NCBI GenBank assembly: GCA_014238155.1
Contig: JABABQ010000013.1
Span: forward strand, 1 to 64,000
Reading direction: 5' to 3'
Source of the DNA: Rhizobiaceae bacterium
Lineage (GTDB): Bacteria > Pseudomonadota > Alphaproteobacteria > Rhizobiales > Rhizobiaceae
Length of the DNA: 64,000 nucleotides
Under the pieces are notes generated by a model. That model saw only the letters and a program-made list of their open reading frames with translations. It had not been told where the DNA came from and ran no database searches. Positions within the stretch are counted from its first letter, which is position 1, and the number at the start of each line of letters is the position of its first letter. The position numbers were made by a program, and so were the translations under genes. Shown piece after piece: positions 17,156 through 26,267 of this stretch.

Positions 17156-19222
17156 ATGGGCTGGACTGTTGGTGTAGATGTTGGTGGCACATTTACTGAC
17201 TTTTATGCGGCAAATGATGAAAGCGGCATGGTTCATGTCGGCAAGACATCATCTACGCCATCCAATCCGGCGCAAGCCATTCTTACGGGCCTGACGGCTC
17301 TGTGCAGTCAATATGAGATCTCTGTGGACGATATCGATCGGCTCTCCCATGGCACGACCGTCGGTACCAATGCACTGATTCAGCGTTCTGGCGATGTTGT
17401 GGCCCTGATCACGACAAAAGGGTTTCGCGATCTGCTGGAAATCGGACGCCAGACCCGCCCTCATATGTACGATCTCCAGCGAGATCACCCAGCCCCCCTG
17501 GTGGATCGGGAAAACCGCATCGAGCTTGAAGAGCGCATGGATGCCCAGGGCGAAGTCGTTACCGCACCAAGCCGTGAGGCAATAGAGCAAGCCATCGATC
17601 AAGTGGTCGCTACCGGAGCGACAGCTTGCGCCATTGGCTTTCTGTTTGCCTTCCGCAACCCTGCCCATGAGCAACTGGTTGCTCAGGTGATGCGCGAAAA
17701 GGCACCGCACATTGCGCTTTCCCTCTCAAGCGAGGTTCAGCCGGAATTTCGCGAATATGAGCGTCTGTCAACAACGGTTCTCAATGCCTATCTGCAACCG
17801 ATCATGAGCAACTACCTGCAGACATTGGAAGATGGTGTCCGCGGCCAGGCGAAGAATGCCACTTTGGGGATCAATCAATCGAGCGGTGGATTGATGTCAC
17901 CACAGCGGTCGCGCGAATTGCCGGTGCGCACTGCGCTTTCCGGCCCGGCAGCCGGTGCAGTGGGTGCTGCCCATGTGGCCAGACAGACCAATCGCCGAAA
18001 CATCATCACCTTGGATGTCGGCGGGACAAGTGCAGATGTAGCGCTTATCCAGAATTTCGAAGTCGACATTGCATTTGATCGAGACGTTGCAGGTTTCCCC
18101 ATTCGACTTCCCAGTGTTGATGTTGAAACCGTGGGTGCTGGAGGAGGTTCTATCGCGTGGTTTGACCGGGATGGACTGCTGAAAATGGGACCAACCAGCG
18201 CAGGTGCCGCACCGGGCCCCGCCTGTTATGGTCTGGGTGGTGATCAACCAACCGTCACCGACGCAAATTTGTTGCTGGGGCGCCTTTCGGCGCGCGGTTT
18301 GCTTGATGGTGACATGGGATTGGATGTGAATTTGTCACGAGCAGCTTACCAGCCAATCGCTGATGAACTTGGCTTCTCCATAGAAAGAACAGCACACGGG
18401 GCGCTGGGTGTGATGGTGGCCAACATGGTTCGCACAATCCGCACAATATCCGTTGAGCGGGGACATGATCCGCGGGATTTCGTGTTAATGCCTTTTGGTG
18501 GTGCGGGACCGTTGCACGCCCGAGATGTGGCCGTCAGCCTGGGCATCCGGGAAATGGTTGTGCCAGCCGCCCCCGGCATTGTCTGCGCACAGGGGCTTTT
18601 AGTATCTGATCTGAAGGAAGACTTCGTTGTAAGCCGCCGGTTTGCTCTCGATGATGCAGGCGTGGACATTCTTTGTGGCGCTCTGGAGGAACTGAACGAA
18701 AGGGCCGACAACTGGTTCAGGCAGGAAAATGCGCCTGCTGATGCACGCATGTTGCAGCTGGTCGTCGACGCCCGATATATCGGCCAGAACTTTGAACTTG
18801 CAGTTCCGATTGCCGCTGCACCAACACTGGGTTCTGGCGATGTTGGCAGCGCAGATGAATTGCACGCGATATTCTGCACCACCCACGAAACGGCCTATGG
18901 CTATGCAAGCCCGGATGATGCCGTTGAAATCGTCAATGTTCGACTTTCCGCCAGCGCCCGTCTGTTTAAGGAAAATGACAAAGTCGAAAACAAGCCATCT
19001 TCCATATCCCCGGAACCACGCGACCATCGCCCCGTGTTTTTCGACGCCGGCACAGCGGTCAAAACCGCCATTTATTCCCGCTCAGATCTGCAATCGAGCC
19101 AGGTCATCAACGGACCGGCGATAATTGAACAACTGGATACGACAACGCCGGTTTACCCGGGGGACAGAGCAACAGTTACGGCTCATCATCATCTGATCAT
19201 CAGCATCGAGCAGGGAGCGTAA
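17156..19222 (+). CDS. Hydantoinase/oxoprolinase subunit A
   Basis: 688 residues, the usual length of HyuA/ATP-dependent hydantoinase A subunits. The N-terminus has the Hydant_A_N sugar-kinase-like nucleotide motif (VGVDVGGTFTDFYAAND), then LSHGTTVGTNALIQR. The central LSGPAAGAVGAAHVARQ and ITLDVGGTSADVALI motifs are the second ATP-binding half. With subunit B it should couple ATP hydrolysis to ring opening of a cyclic amide or imide, or to a carboxylation as in acetophenone carboxylase. First gene of the ten-gene operon, preceded by AAAGGG; hyuB starts 2 nt after it. The substrate cannot be read from sequence. Confidence 0.92.
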   Translation: MGWTVGVDVGGTFTDFYAANDESGMVHVGKTSSTPSNPAQAILTGLTALCSQYEISVDDIDRLSHGTTVGTNALIQRSGDVVALITTKGFRDLLEIGRQTRPHMYDLQRDHPAPLVDRENRIELEERMDAQGEVVTAPSREAIEQAIDQVVATGATACAIGFLFAFRNPAHEQLVAQVMREKAPHIALSLSSEVQPEFREYERLSTTVLNAYLQPIMSNYLQTLEDGVRGQAKNATLGINQSSGGLMSPQRSRELPVRTALSGPAAGAVGAAHVARQTNRRNIITLDVGGTSADVALIQNFEVDIAFDRDVAGFPIRLPSVDVETVGAGGGSIAWFDRDGLLKMGPTSAGAAPGPACYGLGGDQPTVTDANLLLGRLSARGLLDGDMGLDVNLSRAAYQPIADELGFSIERTAHGALGVMVANMVRTIRTISVERGHDPRDFVLMPFGGAGPLHARDVAVSLGIREMVVPAAPGIVCAQGLLVSDLKEDFVVSRRFALDDAGVDILCGALEELNERADNWFRQENAPADARMLQLVVDARYIGQNFELAVPIAAAPTLGSGDVGSADELHAIFCTTHETAYGYASPDDAVEIVNVRLSASARLFKENDKVENKPSSISPEPRDHRPVFFDAGTAVKTAIYSRSDLQSSQVINGPAIIEQLDTTTPVYPGDRATVTAHHHLIISIEQGA

Positions 19223-19224
19223 TC

Positions 19225-20913
19225 ATGGGCACCAAACTCGACCCGATCAGCCTTGAAATCATTGCCAACAGCCTTCGCTCGATAGCGGACGAGTGTTTTG
19301 TGGCGCTGATGCGTTCGTCCTATTCCACCAATATCAAGGAACGCAAAGACCATTCAATTGCGATTGTAGATTGCGAAGGCAAGCTGGTTGTTCAGGCGGC
19401 GCTCACATTGCCGATCCACATCGCCTCAATGGGCGGTCTGATGCGCTGTGTGCTCGACAAGTTTGAGGGAGATATCCACGAAGGTGACATCTTCATTGCC
19501 AACGATCCACACACTGCCGGTGGCACCCACCTGCCCGACATCAACTATGCCATGCCGATCTTCAATGACGGCGCGCTCGTCGCATTTATCTGCAACATCG
19601 CCCATCACGCCGATATCGGAGGCATGGTTCCCGGATCCATGGCCGGTGGCATGTCGGAAATCTACCAGGAAGGCCTGCGCATTCCGGTGGTAAAACTATT
19701 CCGACAGGGCGAATTGCAAGCTGACATCATGGACATTCTGTTGCTGAATGTGCGCGTTCCTGAAGAGCGAAAAGGTGATCACAATGCACAAATAGCCTCC
19801 TGTAAACTCGGCGCGCGACGGTTCCGCGAAGTCATTGAGGTACACGGGCTTGATGATGTGTTGGAAGCATTTGACGAGATCATGTCGCGCACAGCTGTTC
19901 GCATGAAATCAGCCATAGCCGATATTCCAGACGGCACATATGAATTCAGTGACTTTATGGATGGTGATGGCATGGGAACAACGGATATTCCCATTTGCCT
20001 GAGCCTTACGGTACAGGGTGACAATATCCGGCTCGATTTCACGGGCACAAGCAAACAGGTGCTGGGCAATATCAACACAACACTGAACGCGGTACAGGCC
20101 AGCGCCTGCTACGCATTGATCGGCGCGTTGGATTCCAACATGCCGAGCAACCAAGGTGTATTGGACGTGGTGGAAATTATCTGCGAGCCGGGAACCCTGT
20201 TGAGTTCAGTATTCCCGGCGCCGGTGGCGGCCCGCGCCCATTCCTGTCAGCGGGTTATCGACGTTGTGTTTGGCGCCCTGTCAAAGGCCATTCCCGATCG
20301 GGTTATTGCGGCGGCAAACGGGGCAAATACGACCGCTGTTTTTTCGGGCGTCGACCCGCGCACCGGCAAGCCCTACCTCTATTTTGAAACGCTGGCGGGC
20401 GGCATGGGAGCCCGTGCAACCAAAGACGGCAAAGACGGGGTTCAGGTGGGCATCACCAACACTTCCAACCTGCCGGTGGAATCGATTGAACAGGAATACC
20501 CGATTAGGGTCGTGGAATATGGGTTCATTCAGGATTCCGGCGGTGCTGGCACCTATCGGGGTGGCATGGGCCTGCGGCGTGTTCTCACACCGGTGGATCA
20601 TGAATGTGTGTTCAACGGTGCAGGCGAACGCTTTCGATATCGGCCATGGGGGTTATTTGGTGGGCAGGACGGCGGCTCCGGGCGCTTCCTCATTCAAGAC
20701 CAGAATGGTGAACGCCGCCTGGATGACAAACCCGGCGAAGTGCGTGTGAATCGTGATGACGTCATCATTGTCGAGACTCCCGGAGCCGGTGGGTACGGTC
20801 CCCCCGATCAACGGGCTGCAGAATTGATCGAACATGACCGTCGCAGCAAGAAATTTTCGGACTCATTTATTGAACAACACTACGGTACGGGCAACCGTGC
20901 AACGGAAGGATAA
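19225..20913 (+). CDS. Hydantoinase/oxoprolinase subunit B
   Basis: 562 residues, typical for HyuB. It opens with LDPISLEIIANSLRSIADEC, then NDPHTAGGTHLPDINYAMPI and AHHADIGGMVPGSMAG, conserved Hydantoinase_B segments containing probable metal ligands. The C-terminal region holds GGAGTYRGGMGLRR and the closing ETPGAGGYGPP. It forms the catalytic complex with the preceding subunit. Partner genes (CoA ligase, oxidoreductases) suggest a catabolic role for a heterocycle or lactam rather than glutathione-cycle 5-oxoprolinase, which is normally a single fused protein or unlinked. Confidence 0.92.
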   Translation: MGTKLDPISLEIIANSLRSIADECFVALMRSSYSTNIKERKDHSIAIVDCEGKLVVQAALTLPIHIASMGGLMRCVLDKFEGDIHEGDIFIANDPHTAGGTHLPDINYAMPIFNDGALVAFICNIAHHADIGGMVPGSMAGGMSEIYQEGLRIPVVKLFRQGELQADIMDILLLNVRVPEERKGDHNAQIASCKLGARRFREVIEVHGLDDVLEAFDEIMSRTAVRMKSAIADIPDGTYEFSDFMDGDGMGTTDIPICLSLTVQGDNIRLDFTGTSKQVLGNINTTLNAVQASACYALIGALDSNMPSNQGVLDVVEIICEPGTLLSSVFPAPVAARAHSCQRVIDVVFGALSKAIPDRVIAAANGANTTAVFSGVDPRTGKPYLYFETLAGGMGARATKDGKDGVQVGITNTSNLPVESIEQEYPIRVVEYGFIQDSGGAGTYRGGMGLRRVLTPVDHECVFNGAGERFRYRPWGLFGGQDGGSGRFLIQDQNGERRLDDKPGEVRVNRDDVIIVETPGAGGYGPPDQRAAELIEHDRRSKKFSDSFIEQHYGTGNRATEG

Positions 20914-20918
20914 CCGAC

Positions 20919-21938
20919 ATGCGTGTTTATTCCATGGTCCGGCCTCACAGGTTGGAAGAGATGCCAGACGCGATCGCCCGCGCAGAGCGGCTGGGTTATG
21001 ATGGCACCACATTGTTGGAGTTGACGGTTCCGCCGACATTGTCTTGCGTTGCCGGAGCTATGGTCAGTGAAAAAGTGAAGCTGTTGACAGGAGTTTTCGT
21101 GGCATTCCCGCGCTCGCCGATGGCGACTGCCTATGATGCCTGGTCAATTCATTCGTTGTCCAAAGGCCGGTTTCAGCTTGGCATCGGCAGCCAGATCAAA
21201 GCGCATTCAACCCGGCGTTTCGGAATGGAGCATCTGCCACCGGTCAAGCGGATGCGTGAATATATGGAAGCGCTGCACGCGATTTGGGATTGCTGGCAAA
21301 ATGGTACCCGGCTGAATTATCAGGGTGAGTATTACAAACACGATTTGATGATCCCCTATTACAATCCCGGGCCGCTGGAATATGGTCGCCCACCGATCTA
21401 CCTTGCTGCCATCAACAAGCTGATGTGCCAATTGTGCGGGAAAATGGCTGATGGGCATTTGCCGGGAGATCCCATTACCAACAAATGGCATGAAGAGGTT
21501 ATGCTTCCCAACCTGGAGATTGGGGCTAAAAAGACCGGACGTTCATTGAACGATATCGACCTTGGCAGCTATGGGTTCATCGGTTGTGCGACCACCGATG
21601 AAGGTCTCGAACGCATGCGTGCCGGACTGAAGGAACGCGTGGCACTTTATGCATCCACACCTGAATACAAGCAGATGCTCGACATGCATGGCTGGGACGT
21701 TAATCTGACCGACTTCATCGAGATGGCCCGGGCCCAAAAATGGAAGCAGATGGCAGAGCTCGTATCAGATGAAATGCTCGAGGCCTATGCTGTTGTTGAG
21801 AAACCGGCGGATCTTCCAGCCGCTCTGAAAAAACGGTTCGGCAGCACCGTAAACCGCATTCAGATTGATGAAACATGGTTTGATGGCCTAACCGACGACG
21901 ATACGGAAAAACTTGTCGCTGAGATAAAGAAAATTTGA
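20919..21938 (+). CDS. LLM-class flavin/F420-dependent oxidoreductase (first)
   Basis: 339 residues with the bacterial luciferase-like (beta/alpha)8 fold: IARAERLGYDGTTLLELTVP, TGVFVAFPRSPMATAYDAWS and LSKGRFQLGIGSQIKAHSTR. This last pattern is common in F420-dependent LLM enzymes, which transfer hydride from F420H2 to or from small organics; FMN-dependent members look similar. The gene sits 5 nt after hyuB and upstream of F420 recycling and synthesis genes, so F420 is the likely cofactor. The central insertion around PITNKWHEEVMLPNLEIGAK and the C-terminal tail resemble the MSMEG_2256-type subgroup. The substrate is unknown. Confidence 0.87.
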   Translation: MRVYSMVRPHRLEEMPDAIARAERLGYDGTTLLELTVPPTLSCVAGAMVSEKVKLLTGVFVAFPRSPMATAYDAWSIHSLSKGRFQLGIGSQIKAHSTRRFGMEHLPPVKRMREYMEALHAIWDCWQNGTRLNYQGEYYKHDLMIPYYNPGPLEYGRPPIYLAAINKLMCQLCGKMADGHLPGDPITNKWHEEVMLPNLEIGAKKTGRSLNDIDLGSYGFIGCATTDEGLERMRAGLKERVALYASTPEYKQMLDMHGWDVNLTDFIEMARAQKWKQMAELVSDEMLEAYAVVEKPADLPAALKKRFGSTVNRIQIDETWFDGLTDDDTEKLVAEIKKI

Positions 21939-21940
21939 GC

Positions 21941-23443
21941 ATGGAGATGGGTTCAGTCACCAATGTTGACACTGCCTCCCGCGATTACGCCGCTGAGGAA
22001 TGGGCGCGCCTGTGCGCCAGAGATCCTCACTCACTTGCGGTTGCTGAATCCGATCGCGAAGTCACTGTTGGCGAATTGATATCGCTTGCCCGCAAACGCG
22101 CAGGCCAGTTCCTTGCACAAGGTGTGACGCCCGGCAGCAGAGTCATCGTCGCCAGACCCAATGTGATTGAATTTGTAGTCGATTATTTGGCGATCCGCCT
22201 CTGTGGTGCTGTACTGGTCAACCTGCCCTGGTCTGCCGGCACCAGTATTACCGAACTGGCCGAAATTTTGGATGCAGATTGTGTGGTTCTGACCGAACAT
22301 CTGGTTGGTGATAACCCGCTGTTCGATCAACTGGGAGACAGACGTTTTCGCCCCCACGAAGAGGCACCGATGGGGCCATCCGCTCCACCGCCGCGCCGGT
22401 CGGACGAGCTGGCCTGGTTGGCCTGTACGTCAGGGACAACCGGCACCCCGAAAGCAGCGATGCATACCTTTGCCGCGCTTGAGCGACAGACTGAAGTGTT
22501 CGCCGAGCATTTTGGATTGACTGCCAAAGACCCGATTCTGGTGACATCACCAGTTGGTCATGCGGTTGCTCTGCTGTTTGGTGTGCGCATGTCATTAATG
22601 TTGGATTCCGCGATGGTGTTGGTGTCACGCTGGAAAATTGACACGGCGGTGGATCTTATTGAACGCTATGGATGTGTATTCACAGTCGCCCCAACGCCAT
22701 TCCTGGTGGACTTTGTCACCTATGCGGAAACTAACGGCAGCGACCGGGTAAAGTCTTTACGGTTTTTTCCCTCAGCCGGTGCACCGGTGCCACGCTCGCT
22801 TGTACAACGCGGCCTGGACGTCATGCCCGACTGCCAGATCTGGTCCTATTTTGGAACATCAGAAGCTGGCGCGGTTACCGCTGTACCCCTCAACGCCACT
22901 CTCGACCAGCGTATGAACACAGACGGGGTAGCGATGCCTGGCACGACAACGCGCGTGGTTGATGGTGAGCTGGAATTGCATTGTCCATCACAGATGATGA
23001 CAGGCTACTGGAGCGGTGACCCCGATGGCCGTCTCAGCGAAGATGGATGGTATCAAACCGGAGATGCTGCAGAGCAACGCCCGGACGGCTATATCAAAAT
23101 GATCGGCCGTGCCCGTGACATCATCCTGCGTGGTGGCGAAAATATTTCACCTCTGGAAATTGAAAATGTGTTGCTTGGACAGGCAGAAGTTATTGATGTC
23201 GCGATCGTCGGCTATCCCGATGATCGACTGGGGTCCAGGCTGGCCGCCGTCGTGGTTTGCCGAACATCCGTCACGCTTGCCGCGTTGAGGCAGCATTGCG
23301 AAAGTGTCGGGCTGGACAAGGCAAAATGGCCGGAATTCATGATTGAGATTGAAAAAATACCGCTTTCAGCAATCGGCAAGGTCAAGCGCGGCGACCTGGA
23401 AGAACGCGTCCTCGCTGAAATAAGCGCACGGGAGAAGACGTGA
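21941..23443 (+). CDS. AMP-forming acyl-CoA ligase
   Basis: 500 residues of the ANL superfamily. The phosphate loop is ACTSGTTGTPKAAMHTF (about residue 160), followed by SYFGTSEAGAV, the YQTGDAAEQRPDGYIKMIGR hinge and the catalytic-lysine end AIGKVKRGDL. It would activate a carboxylic acid to its CoA thioester. Related proteins include cyclohexanecarboxylate- and fatty-acid-CoA ligases. The ATG at 21941 follows the preceding stop by 2 nt; ATG 21947 is an alternative. In this operon it probably activates the substrate or the acid released by ring opening. Confidence 0.92.
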   Translation: MEMGSVTNVDTASRDYAAEEWARLCARDPHSLAVAESDREVTVGELISLARKRAGQFLAQGVTPGSRVIVARPNVIEFVVDYLAIRLCGAVLVNLPWSAGTSITELAEILDADCVVLTEHLVGDNPLFDQLGDRRFRPHEEAPMGPSAPPPRRSDELAWLACTSGTTGTPKAAMHTFAALERQTEVFAEHFGLTAKDPILVTSPVGHAVALLFGVRMSLMLDSAMVLVSRWKIDTAVDLIERYGCVFTVAPTPFLVDFVTYAETNGSDRVKSLRFFPSAGAPVPRSLVQRGLDVMPDCQIWSYFGTSEAGAVTAVPLNATLDQRMNTDGVAMPGTTTRVVDGELELHCPSQMMTGYWSGDPDGRLSEDGWYQTGDAAEQRPDGYIKMIGRARDIILRGGENISPLEIENVLLGQAEVIDVAIVGYPDDRLGSRLAAVVVCRTSVTLAALRQHCESVGLDKAKWPEFMIEIEKIPLSAIGKVKRGDLEERVLAEISAREKT

Positions 23444-24375
23444 TGAGCAACGTCCAGATAGGATTTCACATCGATGGTGATGTCTGGGAACCAAAACAAA
23501 TCAAACAGGTCGAGGACCACGGGTTTGATATTCTGACCACCGGCGAACACATTATCTTTTTTCGCCCCATTCTCGATACAATAACGGTACTGGCCTATGC
23601 GGCGGCAGCGACGGAGCGGATTAAATTGCTGCCGTCGACGATCATCATGCCGCTGCGCCACCCAACAATGCTGGCTAAGGAATTGACGTCAATCGACATT
23701 CTTTCCAAAGGCAGGTTGATCGCCTCAGTAGGCATCGGCGGAGACTATCCAAGAGAGTTTGACGCCCTGGGTGTTTCCATGAAAGAGCGCGGCATACGGG
23801 CCAATGAAGGCATCCAGATCATGCGCAAGTTCTGGTCTGGAGAGCGCTTTAGTTTTGATGGCAAAATTTTCAAATTCGAAGATATGGACATGCTGCCTCC
23901 ACCTTATCAAAAAGGTGGTCCACCGCTTTGGGTTTGCGGACGCAGCGATCCGGCGATGAGACGCGCCGCCCGGATGGGCGATGGCTGGCAGCCCTATATG
24001 TATACGGCCGAACAGCTAGGAGAATCCATTACCAAGGTCCATGATTTTGCCGACGAGGCAGGACGCATCCTGCCCGACGATTTTGCCTTCACCAGTTTCG
24101 TCTATATTTCCCAACATGATGATGTTCAGGAAGCCCGCAACCGGGCGATCGAACAACTCTCCTATCGCTTCAACATGCCGTTTGAAAAGATTGTCGACAA
24201 ATATTGCGCCTATGGCCCTGCCGACCGGATCATTGAGAACCTTGCCGAATATGTGCAGCACGGGGCCAACCATTTGATTGTCGCCCTGGTAATGCCCGAA
24301 GAAGAGCGCATGGAATATGTGGCACGATTTGCCGAAGAGATTTTGCCTGCCCTGCAGAAAATGCAGACGGTTTGA
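23443..24375 (+). CDS. LLM-class flavin/F420-dependent oxidoreductase (second)
   Basis: 310 residues, a second luciferase-like enzyme distinct from the first: GFDILTTGEHIIFFRPILDT, LLPSTIIMPLRHPTMLAKEL and LSKGRLIASVGIGGDYPREF. The motif PPLWVCGRSDPAMRRAARMG is usual in this superfamily. F420 use is inferred from the operon. Its start codon overlaps the ligase stop (TGATG). Two different LLM enzymes in one operon suggest two hydride-transfer steps or a reductase/dehydrogenase pair acting on free and CoA-bound intermediates. Confidence 0.88.
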   Translation: MSNVQIGFHIDGDVWEPKQIKQVEDHGFDILTTGEHIIFFRPILDTITVLAYAAAATERIKLLPSTIIMPLRHPTMLAKELTSIDILSKGRLIASVGIGGDYPREFDALGVSMKERGIRANEGIQIMRKFWSGERFSFDGKIFKFEDMDMLPPPYQKGGPPLWVCGRSDPAMRRAARMGDGWQPYMYTAEQLGESITKVHDFADEAGRILPDDFAFTSFVYISQHDDVQEARNRAIEQLSYRFNMPFEKIVDKYCAYGPADRIIENLAEYVQHGANHLIVALVMPEEERMEYVARFAEEILPALQKMQTV

Positions 24376-24387
24376 AGGTGTCTCGTT

Positions 24388-24813
24388 GTGGCTGATCAAC
24401 CAAGCAAAGCTGTTATGCAGGAGATGATTGGCCGCTCTCTCTTTCACCAGCTGTTTCAACCCGAAGTTCTCGATATCGATCATGATAATTTGAGATTAAC
24501 GGTGAAAATGAAGATGTCGGACGCGCTGGAACGCCAACCGGGCACCCGACAATGGCACGGTGGCGCGATTTCCGCAGTGGTGGACACTGTTGGCTGTTAT
24601 GGTTTTGTGCTGCTCAGCAACGAACCGATGCCGACGATCAACTTTCGAACCGATTATTTGCGGCCAGCCGTGGATACGGATTTGACGGTCATTGCACATG
24701 TTCGAAAGGCCGGTCGCAGGATTGCAGTTGTCGACGTTGACGTGATGGATGAGTTGAATCGGTTGGTAGCTGTTGGACGCGCCTGCTATGCGGCGGAAGG
24801 ATCAGGAAAATGA
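24388..24813 (+). CDS. Hotdog-fold thioesterase (PaaI-like)
   Basis: 141 residues with the PaaI/4HBT-type hotdog signature QWHGGAISAVVDTVGCYGFV and the strand INFRTDYLRPAVDTDLTVIA. Such enzymes hydrolyse aryl- or acyl-CoA esters, often rescuing CoA trapped in dead-end intermediates of aromatic catabolism. GTG at 24388 is the only start near the preceding stop. It overlaps the next gene by 4 nt (ATGA). Its presence beside a CoA ligase fits a CoA-bound degradation route. Confidence 0.87.
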   Translation: MADQPSKAVMQEMIGRSLFHQLFQPEVLDIDHDNLRLTVKMKMSDALERQPGTRQWHGGAISAVVDTVGCYGFVLLSNEPMPTINFRTDYLRPAVDTDLTVIAHVRKAGRRIAVVDVDVMDELNRLVAVGRACYAAEGSGK

Positions 24814-25490
24814 GTATTGAAAACAAAACGATTGCCATCATTGGCGGCACAGGAGCACTCGGATCCGGGCTCGCTGCTCGCTGGGCAAAGGCCGGGCATA
24901 CTGTGATAATCGGATCCCGGGACGGCGATCGCGCATCGCAATCTGCCAAACAACTGAGCAATAGCCTGGGTGCAGAAATATTGGGAATGGAGAACTCGCA
25001 GGCCGCGGCGGCCGGGGACCTGATCGTATTGACCGTGCCCTATTCCAATCATCAGGCCACACTGAAAATGATCCAGCCCCACGTTGATGGTAAAATTGTC
25101 ATTGACGTTACCGTGCCATTGATGCCGCCAAAGGTCCGCACCGTTCAGTTGCCGGACCCGGGTTCTGTCGTGAAAGGGGCGCAAATCTTCCTTGGCAAAG
25201 ATGTCCGCGTCGTATCGGCATTTCAAAATGTTGCGGCAACTCACCTGGCTGACCTTGACCATGACATAGATTGTGACGTGTTTGTTTGTGGCAATGATCC
25301 CAAAGCCCGTCAGACGGTCGTCGAACTGGCTGAAGATGCTTCAATGCGCGCCTGGCATGCAGGACGTATTGACAATTCTGCGGTCGCCGAGGCACTGACT
25401 TCGGTGCTCATATTCATGAATGGGCATTACAAGATCGATGGTGCAGGCATAAAAATTATGGGCAAGCCCGGTTCCGCGGAAAAGGAATAA
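24810..25490 (+). CDS. npdG: NADPH-dependent F420 reductase (F420:NADP+ oxidoreductase)
   Basis: 226 residues of the Fno/NpdG family. The N-terminus has the NADP-binding motif IAIIGGTGALGSGLAARWAK with VIIGSRDGDRA, the arginine that selects NADPH. Further on come LTVPYSNHQATL, VSAFQNVAATHLADLD and a C-terminal helix with VAEALTSVLIFMNGHYK. It moves hydride between NADPH and F420, keeping F420H2 available for the LLM enzymes or reoxidising it. It ends one base before cofE starts. Its position between catabolic and cofactor-synthesis genes is the strongest sign that the pathway uses F420. Confidence 0.92.
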   Translation: MSIENKTIAIIGGTGALGSGLAARWAKAGHTVIIGSRDGDRASQSAKQLSNSLGAEILGMENSQAAAAGDLIVLTVPYSNHQATLKMIQPHVDGKIVIDVTVPLMPPKVRTVQLPDPGSVVKGAQIFLGKDVRVVSAFQNVAATHLADLDHDIDCDVFVCGNDPKARQTVVELAEDASMRAWHAGRIDNSAVAEALTSVLIFMNGHYKIDGAGIKIMGKPGSAEKE

Positions 25491-26267
25491 ATGTCGAAGT
25501 CACTAACTCTGCAAGCGCTGGAAGGCATCCCGATAATTGCCCCGGGGGATGATCTGGCGACCATTATTGTAACCGCAATAGCAGCGAATGGACTGCAGCT
25601 GCGTGACAGGGACATTCTGGTGTTAGCGCAAAAGATCGTCTCCAAGGCGCACGGCCTTTTCGTTGATTTAAAAGACATTACCCCGGGAACGGAAGCCCTG
25701 AAACTGGCCGGTCAGATCGAAAAGGACCCGCGTTTCGTCGAACTCGTATTGTCACAAAGCAAGTCGGTCATTCGCCAGGTTCCGGGACTGCTGATCACCG
25801 AACACAAATCCGGCTGGATCATGGCCAATGCCGGCATAGACGCATCAAATGTGGACGCTGATGATGATGAAATCGTATTGCTCCTCCCGCACAATCCGGA
25901 TGAAATCTGCCACACCCTTCGTGATGAATTGCAAAAACGTCTGGGTGTGCAGGCTGGCCTGCTGATAAGCGATAGTTTCGGGCGACCGTGGCGCCATGGG
26001 ACCTCCGGAATAGCCATCGGCGCCGCCGGATTGCCGAGCCTGTGGGACCTGCGTGGAGAGCCGGACCTGTTTGGGCAGGAATTGCGGGTGAGCTTGCAGG
26101 GCGTCGGCGACGAACTTGCAGCGGCGGCTTCCCTGCTGCAGGGACAGGCTGCGGAAGGTCTTCCCATTGTCCTCATTCGGGGTTTGAAAATTGGCGGTGA
26201 TACCCCGCCCCCCAATCGTCCTGCGGCCGATCTCATTCGTGAAAAAGAACGGGATTTGTTTCGATGA
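25491..26267 (+). CDS. cofE: Coenzyme F420-0:L-glutamate ligase (CofE)
   Basis: 258 residues, the length of stand-alone CofE. Family features: IPIIAPGDDLATII, RDILVLAQKIVSKAHG, LSQSKSVIRQVPGLLITEHK, NAGIDASNV, and SDSFGRPWRHGTSGIAIGAA. It adds gamma-linked glutamates to F420-0 using GTP. Unlike mycobacterial FbiB it has no C-terminal FMN reductase domain, so reduction of dehydro-F420-0, if needed, is not encoded here. The start directly abuts the npdG stop (TAAATG), and cofD overlaps its end by 4 nt. Confidence 0.94.
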   Translation: MSKSLTLQALEGIPIIAPGDDLATIIVTAIAANGLQLRDRDILVLAQKIVSKAHGLFVDLKDITPGTEALKLAGQIEKDPRFVELVLSQSKSVIRQVPGLLITEHKSGWIMANAGIDASNVDADDDEIVLLLPHNPDEICHTLRDELQKRLGVQAGLLISDSFGRPWRHGTSGIAIGAAGLPSLWDLRGEPDLFGQELRVSLQGVGDELAAAASLLQGQAAEGLPIVLIRGLKIGGDTPPPNRPAADLIREKERDLFR

